Source: Bradyrhizobium tropiciagri (GTDB lineage Bacteria > Pseudomonadota > Alphaproteobacteria > Rhizobiales > Xanthobacteraceae). From it: 64,000 nucleotides of DNA. The notes under the pieces are model-generated. The model made no database searches. It worked only from the letters and a program-made list of their open reading frames with translations, and was not told where the DNA came from. How positions within the stretch are numbered: the first letter of the stretch is position 1; every line of letters starts with the position of its first letter. The position numbers and the translations under genes are program-made. The stretch is taken from the NCBI RefSeq assembly GCF_001189845.1, contig NZ_LFLZ01000033.1, positions 1 to 64,000 of the forward strand. Reading direction: 5' to 3'. Shown here piece by piece: positions 35,232 to 43,695 of this stretch.

Positions 35232-36659
35232 ATGAACGCCCCCACGAAGCCCGGCTTCACCGACTACATCGTCAAGGACATTGCGCTCGCCGATTTCGGC
35301 CGCAAGGAAATCTCGCTGGCCGAGACCGAAATGCCCGGCCTGATGGCCACCCGCGAGGAGTTCGGCCCCAAGCAGCCGCTGAAGGGCGCGCGCATCGCGG
35401 GCTCGCTGCACATGACGATCCAGACCGCCGTGCTGATCGAGACGCTGGCCGCGCTCGGCGCCGACATCCGCTGGGTCTCCTGCAACATCTATTCGACCCA
35501 GGATCACGCCGCCGCGGCAATCGCCGCCGCCGGCATTCCGGTGTTCGCCGTCAAGGGCGAGACGCTGACCGAGTACTGGGACTACACCGCCAAGCTGTTC
35601 GACTGGCACGGCGGCGGCACCCCGAACATGATCCTCGATGACGGCGGCGACGCCACCATGCTGGTGCATGCCGGCTACCGCGCGGAGCAGGGCGATACCG
35701 CCTTCCTCGACAAGCCGACCTCCGAGGAAGAGGAGATCTTCTACGCGCTGGTCAAACGTCTGCTGAAGGAGAAGCCGAAGGGCTACTTCGCCGAGCTCGC
35801 CAAGAACATCAAGGGCGTCTCGGAAGAGACCACCACGGGCGTGCATCGTCTGTACGAGATGGCCAACAAGGGCACGCTCTTGTTCCCGGCGATCAACGTC
35901 AACGACAGCGTCACCAAGTCGAAGTTCGACAACCTCTATGGCTGCCGCGAGTCGCTGGTCGACGGCATCCGCCGCGGCACCGACGTGATGCTGTCGGGCA
36001 AGGTCGCGATGGTCGCGGGCTTCGGCGACGTCGGCAAGGGCTCGGCGGCCTCGCTGCGCCAGGCCGGCTGCCGCGTGATGGTCTCCGAAGTCGATCCGAT
36101 CTGCGCGCTGCAGGCGGCGATGGAAGGCTATGAGGTCGTGACCATGGAAGACGCCGCGCCGCGCGCCGACATCTTCGTCACCGCCACCGGCAACAAGGAC
36201 ATCATCACCATCGACCACATGCGCGCGATGAAGGATCGCGCCATCGTCTGCAACATCGGCCACTTCGACAACGAGATCCAGATCGCGTCCTTGCGCAATC
36301 TGAAGTGGACCAACATCAAGCCGCAGGTCGACGAGATCGAATTCCCCGACAAGCACCGCATCATCATGCTGTCGGAGGGCCGCCTCGTGAACCTCGGCAA
36401 TGCGATGGGCCACCCGTCCTTTGTGATGTCGGCGTCGTTCACCAACCAGACGCTGGCGCAGATCGAGCTGTTCGCCAACAACAAGGATGGCAAGTACGCC
36501 AAGAAGGTCTACGTGCTGCCGAAGACGCTCGACGAGAAGGTCGCCCGCCTGCACCTCGCCAAGATCGGCGTCAAGCTGACCGAGCTGCGCAAGGAACAGG
36601 CCGACTATATCGGCGTCAAGCAGGAAGGTCCGTACAAGTCGGATCACTACCGCTACTGA
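35232..36659 (+). CDS. ahcY: Adenosylhomocysteinase
   Basis: The 475-residue enzyme has the NAD-binding motif VAGFGDVGKGSAASLRQ, the substrate blocks ISTxD-like SCNIYSTQDHAA and YEMANKGTLLFPAINVND, and ends KSDHYRY, as typical of SahH. It hydrolyses S-adenosylhomocysteine to adenosine and homocysteine in the cytosol, closing the methylation cycle started by MetK. A clear intrinsic terminator follows at 36690. It is probably expressed with metK, modulated by the repeat in between. Confidence 0.98.
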   Translation: MNAPTKPGFTDYIVKDIALADFGRKEISLAETEMPGLMATREEFGPKQPLKGARIAGSLHMTIQTAVLIETLAALGADIRWVSCNIYSTQDHAAAAIAAAGIPVFAVKGETLTEYWDYTAKLFDWHGGGTPNMILDDGGDATMLVHAGYRAEQGDTAFLDKPTSEEEEIFYALVKRLLKEKPKGYFAELAKNIKGVSEETTTGVHRLYEMANKGTLLFPAINVNDSVTKSKFDNLYGCRESLVDGIRRGTDVMLSGKVAMVAGFGDVGKGSAASLRQAGCRVMVSEVDPICALQAAMEGYEVVTMEDAAPRADIFVTATGNKDIITIDHMRAMKDRAIVCNIGHFDNEIQIASLRNLKWTNIKPQVDEIEFPDKHRIIMLSEGRLVNLGNAMGHPSFVMSASFTNQTLAQIELFANNKDGKYAKKVYVLPKTLDEKVARLHLAKIGVKLTELRKEQADYIGVKQEGPYKSDHYRY

Positions 36660-36689
36660 GCTGCGCTGACCGCGATCGATGAAGTGAAG

Positions 36690-36716
36690 AGCCCCGGCCA
36701 TCGTCCGGGGCTTTTT
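36690..36716 (+). terminator. Intrinsic terminator after ahcY
   Basis: AGCCCCGG and CCGGGGCT form an 8-bp G+C-rich stem around the loop CCATCGT, followed directly by TTTTTG. The position, 30 bp after the ahcY stop, fits a Rho-independent terminator of the metK-ahcY region. Confidence 0.85.
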
Positions 36717-36748
36717 GCTGCGCTGTTTTGCAGGCGGGCCTCGTCATT

Positions 36749-36870
36749 TGTCGTCCTGGCGAAAGCCAGGACCCATAACCACCGCAATTGCTGATGAGCG
36801 GGAATGGGGCCCCGGCGTCGCTCAACAATGATCGCTTGGGGTAATGGGTCCTGGCTTTCGCAGGGACGAC
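36749..36870. repeat. Inverted-repeat element, GTCGTCC...GGACCCATAA type, copy 1
   Basis: TCGTCCTGGCGAAAGCCAGGA followed by CCCATAAC at the left, and ATGGGTCCTGGCTTTCGCAG followed by GGACGACGA at the right, are inverted copies of the same about 28-bp unit. Copy 2 lies about 110 bp further on. Neither contains a gene, and the stretch between ahcY and the IclR gene is made almost only of these repeats. Confidence 0.8.
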
Positions 36871-36980
36871 GATGTGGATGGTTCTCGATTCAAGGTGCCA
36901 AACACGCGGTGTCATCACCCGCGAAAGCGGCTGATCCAGTAGAGGCAATTGTTATTGAGGCGATGGGCTGCCCGCCAGGC

Positions 36981-37106
36981 GTCGTCCCTGCGAAAGCAGG
37001 GACCCATACGCCGCGGCGGATTTTGTTGCAGGTACTCGTCGTTCCATCATCGCCAACAATGAGCGATTGTGGTTATGGGTCCCTGCTTACGTAAAGCAGG
37101 GACGAC
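36981..37106. repeat. Inverted-repeat element, GTCGTCCCTGCG type, copy 2
   Basis: GTCGTCCCTGCGAAAGCAGG followed by GACCCATA at the left end faces ATGGGTCCCTGCTTACGTAA followed by AGCAGGGACGAC at the right. The interior has a CAACAATGAGCGATTG stretch related to the one in copy 1 (CAACAATGATCGCTTG). The two copies therefore are tandem members of one repeat family. The 113 bp between this element and the IclR stop has no gene. Confidence 0.8.
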
Positions 37107-37220
37107 AGTGAGTTTGTTGCACGGTCTGGGAGTCATACGTCGCGCATTGGCGCGACATGGTCTGCCCGAGCTTGGCTAGTCGTTCCGCCCTCTCATGAAC
37201 AGAGGGCGCCGTAATCCGCC

Positions 37221-38015
37221 TCACCCCGCCTTCCGCGCCGTGCCGTGTCCGAGCTGCCGCGAGATGTCGCTGGCGCAATCGCGCAGCGCGGCCGCGATCG
37301 CGCTGTCCCAGCTGGCGTCGAAGGTGCCTTCCGGGCCCATCGCGGTTATGACCAGGGCGACGTGGCCGGCGTGGTCGAACACCGGGGCGGCGAAGGCGTT
37401 GACGCCGGGCAAGGGATCGCCGATCGCGCGCGCGAGGCCGCGACTCTGAACTTCCGAAAGCATCTCCGTGGTCTTCGCGCTGATGGTCTCGCGCTTTGGA
37501 TTGTAGCCGACGCCGAGGCGGTCGAGGCCGCTCTCGAGCGCGGTCTTGACGGCGTTCGGCGGCATGAAGGCGGCGAAGGCGCGGCCGGTCGCGGTTTCGA
37601 GCAATGCCACCACCGATCCGACGCGCATTGCGATATGCACGGGATGGCTCGGCTCCTCGAGCCGCACCACGGTCGCGCCGTGGGTGCCCCACACCGAGAG
37701 CGACACCGCATGATTAATGCTGTCGGCGAGCGCGGCGATCCTGGGCGTCGCGATCCGCACCGCGGACTGCCGGCGCAGGCTGATCAGGCCGAGCTCGAGC
37801 GCCAGCGCCCCGATCTCGTAGCGGCCGGTGGTCTCGTCCTGCTCGATCAGGCCGATGCGCGAAAAACTGACGAGATAGGGATGTGCCTTGGCTGGCGGCA
37901 TGCCGGCTTCGCGCGCGAGATCGCGCAGCATCATAGGCTCGCCGCTGCGGGCGAGCGCGCGGAGCAATTCCCCGCCGACCTCGATCGATTGTATGCCGCG
38001 GCTTTCTCTCGTCAT
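37221..38015 (-). CDS. IclR-family transcriptional regulator
   Basis: The 264-residue protein has an N-terminal winged helix (GGELLRALARSGEPMMLRDL, AREAGMPPAKAHPYLVSF) and a C-terminal effector domain ending in the GDPLPGVNAFAAPVFDHAGH block typical of IclR regulators. The start MTRESRGIQSIEVG at 38015 is chosen because the open frame continues upstream only by translating the neighbouring SDR gene in another frame. It is transcribed with the SDR and FAD oxidoreductase genes on the minus strand, which makes these the likely targets. The effector is unknown. Confidence 0.88.
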   Translation of the reverse strand: MTRESRGIQSIEVGGELLRALARSGEPMMLRDLAREAGMPPAKAHPYLVSFSRIGLIEQDETTGRYEIGALALELGLISLRRQSAVRIATPRIAALADSINHAVSLSVWGTHGATVVRLEEPSHPVHIAMRVGSVVALLETATGRAFAAFMPPNAVKTALESGLDRLGVGYNPKRETISAKTTEMLSEVQSRGLARAIGDPLPGVNAFAAPVFDHAGHVALVITAMGPEGTFDASWDSAIAAALRDCASDISRQLGHGTARKAG

Positions 38016-38044
38016 CGCGTCCTGCCAGCTCTCCGACAACGTCC

Positions 38045-38809
38045 TTATACGGCGAGAAACCCTCCGTCGACCGGCATGGTCACGCCGTTCACATAAGACG
38101 CCAGCTCCGAGGCGAGGAACACCACCGGACCCACCAGCTCCTCGGGCTGGCCGACGCGGCCAAGCGGCGTGCGGCCCAGAAATCCGGCGAGCCGGACAGG
38201 GTCGTTGCGGGTCGCTTCGGTCATCGCGGTTTCGATCACGCCGGGCGCGATCGCATTGACCCTGATGCCATCGGCGGCGAGCTCGCGGGCGAGCGCCTGG
38301 GTCAACAGCTTCACGCCGCCCTTGGACGGTGCGTAGCCCAGCGTGTCGGCCACGCCGAGGAAGGAGGCGATCGAGCCGAGATTGATGATCGTGCCGCGCG
38401 TCTCGCGCAGCGCCGGCAGGAAGGCGTGGGTGACGTTGAAGGTACCGGTCAGATTGACGTCGAGCACCCGCCGCCAATTGTCCTGCGCCCGCGGGGAAGA
38501 GATGCCTTCGCGGATGATGATGCCGGCATTGTTGACCAGGATCGCGATCGGCCCGACCTCGCGCGCCATCCTTTGCGCCAGCGCGTAACAGGCTTCGGCA
38601 TCGGTTACGTCGAGGTCGAAGGACCATGCCGCGCGGCCGTGTTCGCGGATGTCGGCCGCGGTTTGCTCGGCGCCGGCAAGATCGATGTCGGTCACGACAA
38701 CGTCTGCGCCATGCGCCGCGAGGCCGAGCGCGATGGCGCGCCCATTGCCGTGCGCTGCTCCAGTGACCAGCGCGCGCTTGCCGGTAAGCAGGTTCGGCAA
38801 TGCGCTCAT
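38045..38809 (-). CDS. Short-chain dehydrogenase/reductase
   Basis: The 254-residue classical SDR has the cofactor motif LVTGAAHGNGRAIALGLA, NNAG in ILVNNAGIIIREG, the catalytic Ser in INLGSIASF, YxxxK in LGYAPSKGGVK, and the C-terminal MPVDGGFLAV. It probably oxidises an alcohol or reduces a ketone in the cytosol. The start overlaps the end of the FAD-oxidoreductase gene by 4 bp, so the two are translationally coupled. Substrate is unknown; together with the oxidoreductase, a ring or side-chain oxidation step is plausible. Confidence 0.88.
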   Translation of the reverse strand: MSALPNLLTGKRALVTGAAHGNGRAIALGLAAHGADVVVTDIDLAGAEQTAADIREHGRAAWSFDLDVTDAEACYALAQRMAREVGPIAILVNNAGIIIREGISSPRAQDNWRRVLDVNLTGTFNVTHAFLPALRETRGTIINLGSIASFLGVADTLGYAPSKGGVKLLTQALARELAADGIRVNAIAPGVIETAMTEATRNDPVRLAGFLGRTPLGRVGQPEELVGPVVFLASELASYVNGVTMPVDGGFLAV

Positions 38810-40524
38810 GCTGCGCTTCTTTCCGCCGCTGCGCCGGCGATGTGCTTGCCCGCGATGTAGCCGAAGGTCAGCGCGGGGCCGAGCGTGATGCCGGCGCCGG
38901 GATAATTGCCGCCCATGATGCTCGCCATGTCGTTGCCGGCGGCATAGAGGCCGGCGATTGGCTGGCCGTCGGCGTCGAGCGCGCGGGCATTGGCATCGGT
39001 GCGGATGCCGGCATAGGTGCCGAGATCACCGATCACCATCTTGATGGCGTAGAACGGCCCGTGCTGGATCGGCGCGATGCAGGGATTGGGCCCGTGCAGC
39101 GCATCACCTTGGTAGCGATTGTAGGCGCGCGAGCCCTTGCCGAAGGCGGGATCGCGTCCCTCGGCCGCGGTCGTGTTGAACTCGGCGACTGTCGCCTCGA
39201 ACGCCCCGGCGTCGATGCCGGCCTGCGCAGCGAGCTCTGCGAGCGTCGCGCCGCGCTTGAGGTAGCCGGTCTTGAGATGATGGCCGAGCGGCATCGGGCG
39301 CGGCGGCACACAGCCGAGGCCGTATTTGCGCAGCGTCTCGTGGTCGCAGACGAGATACGCCGCGATCTCCTCGCCGGGCTTCGCCGCCCTGATCATCGCC
39401 TGCACGAAGTCGTGATAGGAATTGCCTTCATTGGCGAAGCGCTTGCCGTCGGCCATGACAGCGATCACGCCGGGCTTGGCGCGATCGATGAAATGCGGCA
39501 TCACGCCCTTCGAGCCGTCCTTGCGCGTGGTGACCGAGACCGGCACCCAGGCCGCGGCATTCGGCAGCGAGTCCTCGACGCGGCCGCCGGCGGATTCCGC
39601 AAGCCGCAAGCCGTCGCCGGTGTTGCCGGTCGGACCCGGCGAGTAATGCTCCCTGCCGGTCGGCGCATGCGGAAACATCTTCTGCCGCCGCGCGACGTCG
39701 TGCGGGAAGCCGCCGCAGGCGAGCACCACGCCGCGTTTGGCGTTGACGCGGATGGCGCGGCCCTCGCGCACGACGATTGCGCCGCGCACCACGCCGTTCT
39801 CGACGATCAATTCGCGTACCGGCGAATTGAGCCAGAGCGGGATCTTGAGGTCGAAGGCGGATTTCGCCAGCCGTCCGGCGAGCGCGTTGCCGTTGGTCAG
39901 CGTCATGCCGCGGCCGTTGCGCATCACGTCGATCGCGTGCTTCGACAGCCGCTTGGCGACATAGGCCGCCGAGGTCAGCGACCGCGTCGCGCGCATGAAG
40001 TGCACGATCTCCTTGCCGGAGCCGAGCATCATGCCGAACACGGTGAGCTCGGGCAGGGGGCTGCCGAGATTCTTCAGGGCATCGCCGAGTTCGTGCGCGT
40101 CGAACGGCCGCGTCACCATCGAGCGGCCGCCCTGCGCGCCGCCGGGCGCTTCGGCATGATAGTCCGGGAAGGTCAGCGGCATGTCGAAACGAACCGCGGT
40201 CTTCGTCGTGAAGAAGTCGACCGCCTTCGGCCCCTCGGTCAGGAAGGCATCGACGCGCGCGGCGTCAAAACTGTTGCCGGCCTCATGGCGCAGATAGGTT
40301 TTGGCCTGGTCGGGGCTCTCCTCGATGCCCCAGGCCCTGGCCAGCGAGGTGCCGGGGATCCACAGCCAGCCGCCGGAGCGCGCCGTGGTGCCGCCGAACC
40401 GCGGCTCCTTCTCGACGACGAGGACCTTCAGGCCGTGATGGCCGGCGGTGACGGCGGCCGACAGCCCGGCGCAGCCGGAGCCGACGACGAGCGCGTCGCA
40501 ATCATACGTTTCTTCGTTGGCCAC
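38806..40524 (-). CDS. FAD-dependent oxidoreductase, 3-ketosteroid dehydrogenase-like
   Basis: The 572-residue flavoprotein starts with ALVVGSGCAGLSAAVTAG (dinucleotide-binding GxGxxG), then VVEKEPRFGGTTARSGGWLW, and near the C-terminus GLYAAGNDMASIMGGNYPG and the end block GITLGPALTFGYIAGK. This is the FrdA/KstD family (FAD_binding_2). It may dehydrogenate a ring or unsaturated ketone substrate, or reduce fumarate-like acids. The C-terminus lacks the C-type heme motifs of periplasmic fumarate reductases. It is in an operon with the SDR, downstream of an orphan ABC binding protein. Confidence 0.85.
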   Translation of the reverse strand: MANEETYDCDALVVGSGCAGLSAAVTAGHHGLKVLVVEKEPRFGGTTARSGGWLWIPGTSLARAWGIEESPDQAKTYLRHEAGNSFDAARVDAFLTEGPKAVDFFTTKTAVRFDMPLTFPDYHAEAPGGAQGGRSMVTRPFDAHELGDALKNLGSPLPELTVFGMMLGSGKEIVHFMRATRSLTSAAYVAKRLSKHAIDVMRNGRGMTLTNGNALAGRLAKSAFDLKIPLWLNSPVRELIVENGVVRGAIVVREGRAIRVNAKRGVVLACGGFPHDVARRQKMFPHAPTGREHYSPGPTGNTGDGLRLAESAGGRVEDSLPNAAAWVPVSVTTRKDGSKGVMPHFIDRAKPGVIAVMADGKRFANEGNSYHDFVQAMIRAAKPGEEIAAYLVCDHETLRKYGLGCVPPRPMPLGHHLKTGYLKRGATLAELAAQAGIDAGAFEATVAEFNTTAAEGRDPAFGKGSRAYNRYQGDALHGPNPCIAPIQHGPFYAIKMVIGDLGTYAGIRTDANARALDADGQPIAGLYAAGNDMASIMGGNYPGAGITLGPALTFGYIAGKHIAGAAAERSAA

Positions 40525-40534
40525 GCGATCGATC

Positions 40535-41734
40535 CTATTTCTTGAGCAGCGGGCACTTCGACTCGGAGATCGGACGGAAGGCGTCCTCGCCCTTCACCAT
40601 CTTGATGATGTCGAGATAGTCCCACGGCTCCTTGGATTCCGAGGGCTTCTTCACCTTGGCCAGATACATGTCGCGGATGACGCGGCCATCCTCGCGCAGC
40701 TTGCCGCCATGCACGAAGGTGTCCTCGATCGGCAGCTCGCGCATCTTGGCCATCACCTTCTGCGGATCGTCGGTACCGGCCGCCTTGATCGCCTTGAGAT
40801 AATGCAGCACCGAGCCGTAGACGCCGGTCTGGATCATGGTCGGCATCACGTTGGCGCGGGCGAAGAACTTCTTCGACCATGCGCGGGTTTTGTCGTCCAT
40901 GTTCCAGTACGACGCCGTCGTCATGTAGGTGCCCTGCGCGGCGTTGAGGCCGATCGCATGTACGTCGGTGTCGAACATCAGGAGGCCGACCAGCTTCTGG
41001 CCGCCCTGCACAAGGCCGAACTCGCCGGACTGCTTGATCGAATTGTCGGTGTCCTGGCCGGCATTGGCGAACGCCACCACATCCGCCTTCGAGCTCTGCG
41101 CCTGCAACGCAAATGAGGAGAAGTCGGCTGTGTTGGTCGGGTGCCGGACGCCGCCGAGCACCTTGCCGCCCATCTCGTTGATGAAGCGGGTGGCGTCCTT
41201 CTCGAGCTGTTGGCCGAAGGCGTAGTCCGCGGTGATGAAGTACCAGGATTTGCCGCCTTCCGCGGTCACCGCCGACGCCGTCACTTTCGACAGCGCGTAG
41301 GTGTCGTAGGTGAAGTGCACGGTGTTGGGGCTGCACAGCTCGTCGGTCAGCGAGCTCGCGCCGGGACCGGACAGCAGCGCGATCTTGTTGCGCTCGCGCA
41401 CCATGTTGTGCACGGCGATCGCAATGCCGGAATTGGGAATGTCGACGACGGCGTCGACCTTGCCGTTGTCGAACCAGCCGCGCACGATCTGCACGCCGAC
41501 ATCGGTCTTCATCTGGTGGTCGGCGGAGACGATCTCGATCGGCTTGCCGAGCACGGTGGGGCCGAATTCCTCGACCGCCATCTTGGCCGCCTCGACCGAG
41601 CCCGGGCCGGAATTGTCGCGGCCCCAGCTCGACAGGTCGGTCAGCACCCCGATGCGCACGACGTCGTCGGAAACCTGGGCATGAGCAGCCGTCGTCATGA
41701 CAGCGAGAATGGCTGCCGCCAAAAATTGTCTCAT
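40535..41734 (-). CDS. Orphan Liv-type periplasmic substrate-binding protein
   Basis: The 399-residue protein has a signal peptide (MRQFLAAAILAVMTTAAHA, cleavage near AHAQ) and a LivK-type fold (VRIGVLTDLSSWGRDNSGPG). The start at 41734 is preceded by GAGGAACG; an ATG further upstream at 41794 lacks a ribosome site. It has no permease or ATPase gene nearby, so it must borrow another Liv importer. It is 10 bp upstream of the FAD-oxidoreductase gene, giving an operon SBP, FAD oxidoreductase, SDR, IclR that should import and oxidise one compound. Confidence 0.88.
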   Translation of the reverse strand: MRQFLAAAILAVMTTAAHAQVSDDVVRIGVLTDLSSWGRDNSGPGSVEAAKMAVEEFGPTVLGKPIEIVSADHQMKTDVGVQIVRGWFDNGKVDAVVDIPNSGIAIAVHNMVRERNKIALLSGPGASSLTDELCSPNTVHFTYDTYALSKVTASAVTAEGGKSWYFITADYAFGQQLEKDATRFINEMGGKVLGGVRHPTNTADFSSFALQAQSSKADVVAFANAGQDTDNSIKQSGEFGLVQGGQKLVGLLMFDTDVHAIGLNAAQGTYMTTASYWNMDDKTRAWSKKFFARANVMPTMIQTGVYGSVLHYLKAIKAAGTDDPQKVMAKMRELPIEDTFVHGGKLREDGRVIRDMYLAKVKKPSESKEPWDYLDIIKMVKGEDAFRPISESKCPLLKK

Positions 41735-41777
41735 CGTTCCTCCTCTGGATGTCCGCATTCTCTGGCGGGTCGGCCCA

Positions 41778-41840
41778 AAATTAGGAATTATCAAATCTAT
41801 TTGTCAATGGCGAATTCAGATGTGTGAATGTTGTCACACA
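41778..41840 (-). promoter_or_regulatory. Candidate sigma-70 promoter with upstream palindrome for the orphan-SBP operon
   Basis: On the minus strand, TTGACA (41807-41802) and TAATTT (41783-41778) are separated by 18 bp, a good housekeeping promoter, about 45 bp upstream of the chosen start. Directly upstream of the -35, TGTGTGA-ATGTTG-TCACACA (41821-41840) is an inverted repeat with a 6-bp spacer. The position fits an activator, possibly the IclR regulator at the end of this operon, or a Crp-type protein. The rest of the gap to 42087 holds no gene I can support. Confidence 0.65.
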
Positions 41841-42087
41841 GTCGCCTCCTCGAATGAGGCGGCGCTTCACATTTGGTGAGCATACGCTTACATGGCTGAT
41901 CCGGGATGGCACTGCGGGGCTTCCAGCTCACGCCAGAGCTTGCGGCAGTACCAAGTCACTATGAACAGGGGAATTTTCGCGGACGGCGATGCGCTTCGCC
42001 GCCCGCGCGGAGCCAGCCTTCATCGGGATCGGCTCTTGCGGGGGCGGTGCACGAAGAGCGTGGGCGGGCTGCGATCATAGACGGATC

Positions 42088-43017
42088 ATGTTGAGACAGC
42101 TCTTCGCGCCACAGCTCGTTATTCTCTACGTGCTGGCGGCCTCCACACTCTACGTCCACTTCCGCGGCAGACAGCGGCTGCGCTTCGCCCGCCAGCTCGG
42201 CGATCACTCGACCTATCTCGCGCCCTACAATGTGCTGATGTATGCGGGCTCCGCGGTGCCCAACACGCCGGTGATTCCGGTCGAGCAATTTCCCGAGCTG
42301 AAGAAGCTCTCCGACAATTGGGAGACGATCCGCGACGAGGCGACGCGCCTGTTCGATGAGGGCTTCATCCGCGCAGCCGCCAAGAACAACGACTGGGGCT
42401 TCTATTCGTTCTTCAAGAGCGGCTGGAAGCGCTTCTATCTGAAATGGTACGACGACTTCCTGCCGTCGGCCCGCACGCTGTGCCCGCAGACGGTGGAGCT
42501 GCTCAATTCGATCCCGAACGTGCACGGCGCGATGTTCGCGATGCTGCCGCCCGGCGGCAAGCTAGGGGCGCATCGCGATCCCTTCGCCGGCTCCTTGCGC
42601 TATCACCTCGGCCTCGTGACGCCGAATTCGGACCAGTGCCGCATCCTCGTCGACGGCGTCGAATGCGTCTGGCGCGACGGCGAGGCCTTCATGTTCGACG
42701 AGACCTTCATCCACAGCGCCGAGAACAAGACCGACGTCAACCGCATCATCCTGTTCTGCGACGTCGAACGGCCGATGAAGTACGGCTTCATGACCAGGAT
42801 GAACCGTTGGGTCAGCCACAACATCGTCAAGGCGTCGGCGACCCAGAATGTCGACGGCGAGCATGTCGGCGCGCTGAACAAGGTGTTCGGCAAGCTCTAT
42901 GAGCTCCACCTCGGCAGCCGCAAGGTCAAGGAATGGAATCGGAACGTGTACTACACGCTCAAATATTCCGTGACCGCGCTGATCCTCGGTTTGATTGTGG
43001 TGTCGGCGCTGCGGTGA
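42088..43017 (+). CDS. LpxO-like aspartyl/asparaginyl beta-hydroxylase family dioxygenase
   Basis: The 309-residue protein has an N-terminal membrane helix (PQLVILYVLAASTLYVHF), a cytosolic 2-oxoglutarate/Fe(II) dioxygenase domain with HxD in LGAHRDPFAGSLRYH and the distal His/Arg in FIHSAENKTDVNRIILF, and a C-terminal helix (TALILGLIVVSALR). This is the layout of LpxO, which hydroxylates a fatty acyl chain of lipid A at the inner membrane. The ATG at 42088 is chosen over in-frame starts from 41989, which have no family similarity. A terminator follows. It adds to the LPS theme of the window. Confidence 0.83.
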   Translation: MLRQLFAPQLVILYVLAASTLYVHFRGRQRLRFARQLGDHSTYLAPYNVLMYAGSAVPNTPVIPVEQFPELKKLSDNWETIRDEATRLFDEGFIRAAAKNNDWGFYSFFKSGWKRFYLKWYDDFLPSARTLCPQTVELLNSIPNVHGAMFAMLPPGGKLGAHRDPFAGSLRYHLGLVTPNSDQCRILVDGVECVWRDGEAFMFDETFIHSAENKTDVNRIILFCDVERPMKYGFMTRMNRWVSHNIVKASATQNVDGEHVGALNKVFGKLYELHLGSRKVKEWNRNVYYTLKYSVTALILGLIVVSALR

Positions 43018-43042
43018 GCCGCCTACGATTCCTGAAAGCAAA

Positions 43043-43070
43043 CGCCCCGGAGCATGCTCCGGGGCTTTTT
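43043..43070 (+). terminator. Intrinsic terminator after the LpxO-like gene
   Basis: CGCCCCGGAGCATGCTCCGGGG continues into CTTTTT. The stem is GCCCCGGAG with CTCCGGGGC and a short CATG loop region, 26 bp after the stop. The T-run follows immediately, giving a strong Rho-independent terminator. Confidence 0.9.
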
Positions 43071-43102
43071 GTCTGGGGCGTGAGCTGTGAGGCGCGGCGG
43101 CG

Positions 43103-43258
43103 TCAGTCGCGCTCGAAAACCTTGGCGCCGGGGTAGACGCGCCTTGCGTAGGCGACGACCCACTCCCGATCCTGGGTCTCCAGGAACGGAGTTCGGATCT
43201 TGCACGACCCGACGATGAGGTGCCACAGGCCATCCAGCTTCTGAATGTTGACGATCAT
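43103..43258 (-). CDS. Small hypothetical protein
   Basis: The 51-residue ORF begins MIVNIQKLDGLWHLIVGSCK and ends ARRVYPGAKVFERD. A ribosome site GAGGA lies 10 bp upstream of the ATG at 43258. The composition (Trp, Tyr, Val and charged residues) looks protein-like, but the family is unknown to me. The frame extends upstream to 43408, but that part looks non-coding. It converges on the terminator of the LpxO-like gene. Confidence 0.45.
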   Translation of the reverse strand: MIVNIQKLDGLWHLIVGSCKIRTPFLETQDREWVVAYARRVYPGAKVFERD

Positions 43259-43695
43259 CTGAGTGTTCCTCGAGAACCCGCGTTCTTCCCGCAATAGTCG
43301 TGCGCTTCGCTCCCCGGAGCCGTGATCCCGATCACAGATTTCGCAACACAGCTCGCGCCGGGCGAGGCTTGCTATCGTGTCGGCAGAGAGACACCGGGAA
43401 CTGTGCATCCGATGAAGTAGCCGCGAGTATAAGAATCACGCGCCATCGCTCTACTGTACGAGCGTAAGCGCAGGGCACCACAAAGATTCAGCGAGGCTAT
43501 ACCAAGGTATGCTGATGTTTGTCCGACGGTGTTGCAGCGGTGCATTGCCTGAGTGACTTTTCCACGACGTCCATCGACCCAGCCGCGATGCCAACTATCG
43601 TTCAACTTTGCGCTGCCCGGCAGCTTTCGTGCTCCGATCCGTTACACGAGGGTGATACAGTTTCATCAGGCATTTCGCATTGAGGGGACCTTGTC
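43259..43695. other. Intergenic region before malic enzyme
   Basis: About 440 bp with no supported gene. A 77-codon minus-strand frame at 43372-43605 has no ribosome site or recognisable sequence. The stretch should contain the malic-enzyme promoter; I saw no clear -35/-10 pair. GTGATACAGTTTCATCAGGC shortly before 43660 is part of its leader. Confidence 0.4.

Noticed and set aside
33864..36701. Very long minus-strand open frame (945 codons) across metK and ahcY
   Set aside because: It is antisense to two genes with diagnostic motifs; long antisense frames are common in G+C-rich coding sequence, and its translation is a low-complexity mix of His, Arg, Asp and Leu.
43372..43605. 77-codon minus-strand ORF upstream of malic enzyme
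   Set aside because: No ribosome site, no recognisable motif and no conserved context; treated as non-coding.
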